Positions 63,623 through 64,000 of a DNA stretch of 64,000 bases are shown here, in pieces (positions within the stretch are counted from its first letter, which is position 1; every line of letters starts with the position of its first letter). The notes under the pieces were generated by a model that was not told the origin of the DNA, searched no databases, and was given only the letters and a program-made list of their open reading frames with translations. Source of the stretch: Mucilaginibacter jinjuensis (GTDB taxonomy: Bacteria; Bacteroidota; Bacteroidia; Sphingobacteriales; Sphingobacteriaceae); contig NZ_CP117167.1 in the NCBI RefSeq assembly GCF_028596025.1, forward strand, positions 4,092,001 through 4,156,000. Reading direction: 5' to 3'. Made by a program: the position numbers and the translations under genes.

Positions 63623-64000
63623 ATGAAGAGGAGATCAAGTTTTTTTGCCGGTTTAGCACTGGCCTTACTCGGCTGCGTATCATCACTTAGTTACGGGCAG
63701 GGATATTTAAAGGCATCCGGCCGGATAATTACCGATGAAAAAGGTAACAAAGTAATTTTACGTGGCATGGGCCTTGGTGGCTGGATGTTGCAGGAAGGCT
63801 ATATGTTCCGTTTAAGTAATATCGGCCAGCAACATAAGATCAAGGCTAAGATACAAGAGGTTACAGATTCAGCCTATACGGCTAAATTTTACAATCAGTG
63901 GCTGGCAAACAATACCCGTAAAATTGATATTGATTCGATGCGTTCATGGGGCTTTAACTCCATCAGGCTGCCGATGCACTACAACCTGTATACTTTAGCG
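63623..64000 (+). CDS. GH5-like cellulase family enzyme, 3' end cut by window
   Basis: 126 codons from ATG at 63623 to the right edge, in frame with no stop. Signal peptide (SSFFAGLALALLGCVSSLSYG). The start of a GH5 barrel is visible: GRIITDEKGNKVILRGMGLG, GWMLQEGYMFRLS, and a strand ending MRSWGFNSIRLPMHYN, the usual beta-2 Arg motif. Catalytic Glu residues lie beyond the window. It is 22 bases after the second GH30 stop, so it is the next gene of the same operon and likely another glucanase. Confidence 0.82.
   Translation, partial: MKRRSSFFAGLALALLGCVSSLSYGQGYLKASGRIITDEKGNKVILRGMGLGGWMLQEGYMFRLSNIGQQHKIKAKIQEVTDSAYTAKFYNQWLANNTRKIDIDSMRSWGFNSIRLPMHYNLYTLA

Noticed and set aside
1..64000. 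tRNA, rRNA, CRISPR, prophage or integrase/attachment sites
   Set aside because: None was seen by eye on either strand; short tRNA-like folds cannot be fully excluded without a covariance search.

Overview
Organism. The window looks like a chromosomal segment of a soil or plant-associated Bacteroidota, most likely Sphingobacteriaceae of the Mucilaginibacter/Pedobacter type. The reasons are a SusC/SusD pair, many secreted glycoside hydrolases and lipoproteins with a Cys lipobox, Wzi-type capsule proteins, Bacteroidota-style TTTG/TAnnTTTG promoter elements, weak or absent Shine-Dalgarno sequences and moderately A+T-rich DNA. No rRNA, tRNA, CRISPR array, phage or complete insertion sequence was seen. 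Genus-level placement is an inference. || Layout. (1) 1-12988, all minus: an exopolysaccharide/capsule cluster. It is read from a multi-SLBB export protein through a CDP-glucose dehydratase, a 3,5-epimerase, a C-methyltransferase, a PLP aminotransferase, two hexapeptide acyltransferases and a polyprenyl-phosphate sugar-phosphate transferase to a lipoprotein and two tandem Wzi outer-membrane proteins (the last runs off the left edge). It closes with a 25-bp perfect hairpin beyond it. (2) 13441-18086, minus: beta-glucan breakdown genes (GH16, GH3, polysaccharide deacetylase). (3) 18225-24151: cation efflux, gluconokinase, a stress-type SDR and a PIF1-like helicase. (4) 24284-32183: a 7TM-DISM membrane sensor fused to a transposase-type zinc ribbon, an alginate-lyase-fold lipoprotein, two conserved hypotheticals and a hybrid histidine kinase. 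(5) 32244-40890, minus: a tight nine-gene operon for what looks like an unusual nonulosonic (sialic-like) acid. It has a GT-like protein, SpsF-like cytidylyltransferase, split transketolase, class III aminotransferase, SDR, a KdsC-NeuB fusion, a fatty acid hydroxylase family protein and an SMR-type (possible ArnE/F-like) membrane protein. (6) 41133-51850, minus: a phosphodiesterase, an RRM protein, a 1323-residue sensor/P-loop membrane protein, MarR, and an Oar-like TonB receptor with a small lipoprotein. (7) 52184-64000: a second 7TM-DISM/zinc-ribbon protein, divergent from a polysaccharide utilisation locus (SusC, SusD, a seven-haem cytochrome lipoprotein, two GH30 enzymes and the start of a GH5 enzyme). 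|| How it works together. Regions 2 and 7 together point to beta-glucan use (beta-1,3/1,4 by GH16 and GH3; beta-1,6, as in fungal walls, by GH30), with gluconokinase nearby for oxidised glucose. Regions 1 and 5 make two separate surface glycans. The strongest candidate for an undescribed system is the pair of membrane receptors that end in the DNA-binding front half of an IS1595-type transposase with no catalytic domain. One copy sits exactly where a PUL regulator would sit. The second candidate is the nine-gene nonulosonate-like operon, and the third is the Cache/P-loop membrane protein. All functional statements are from reading motifs by eye; no database search was run.
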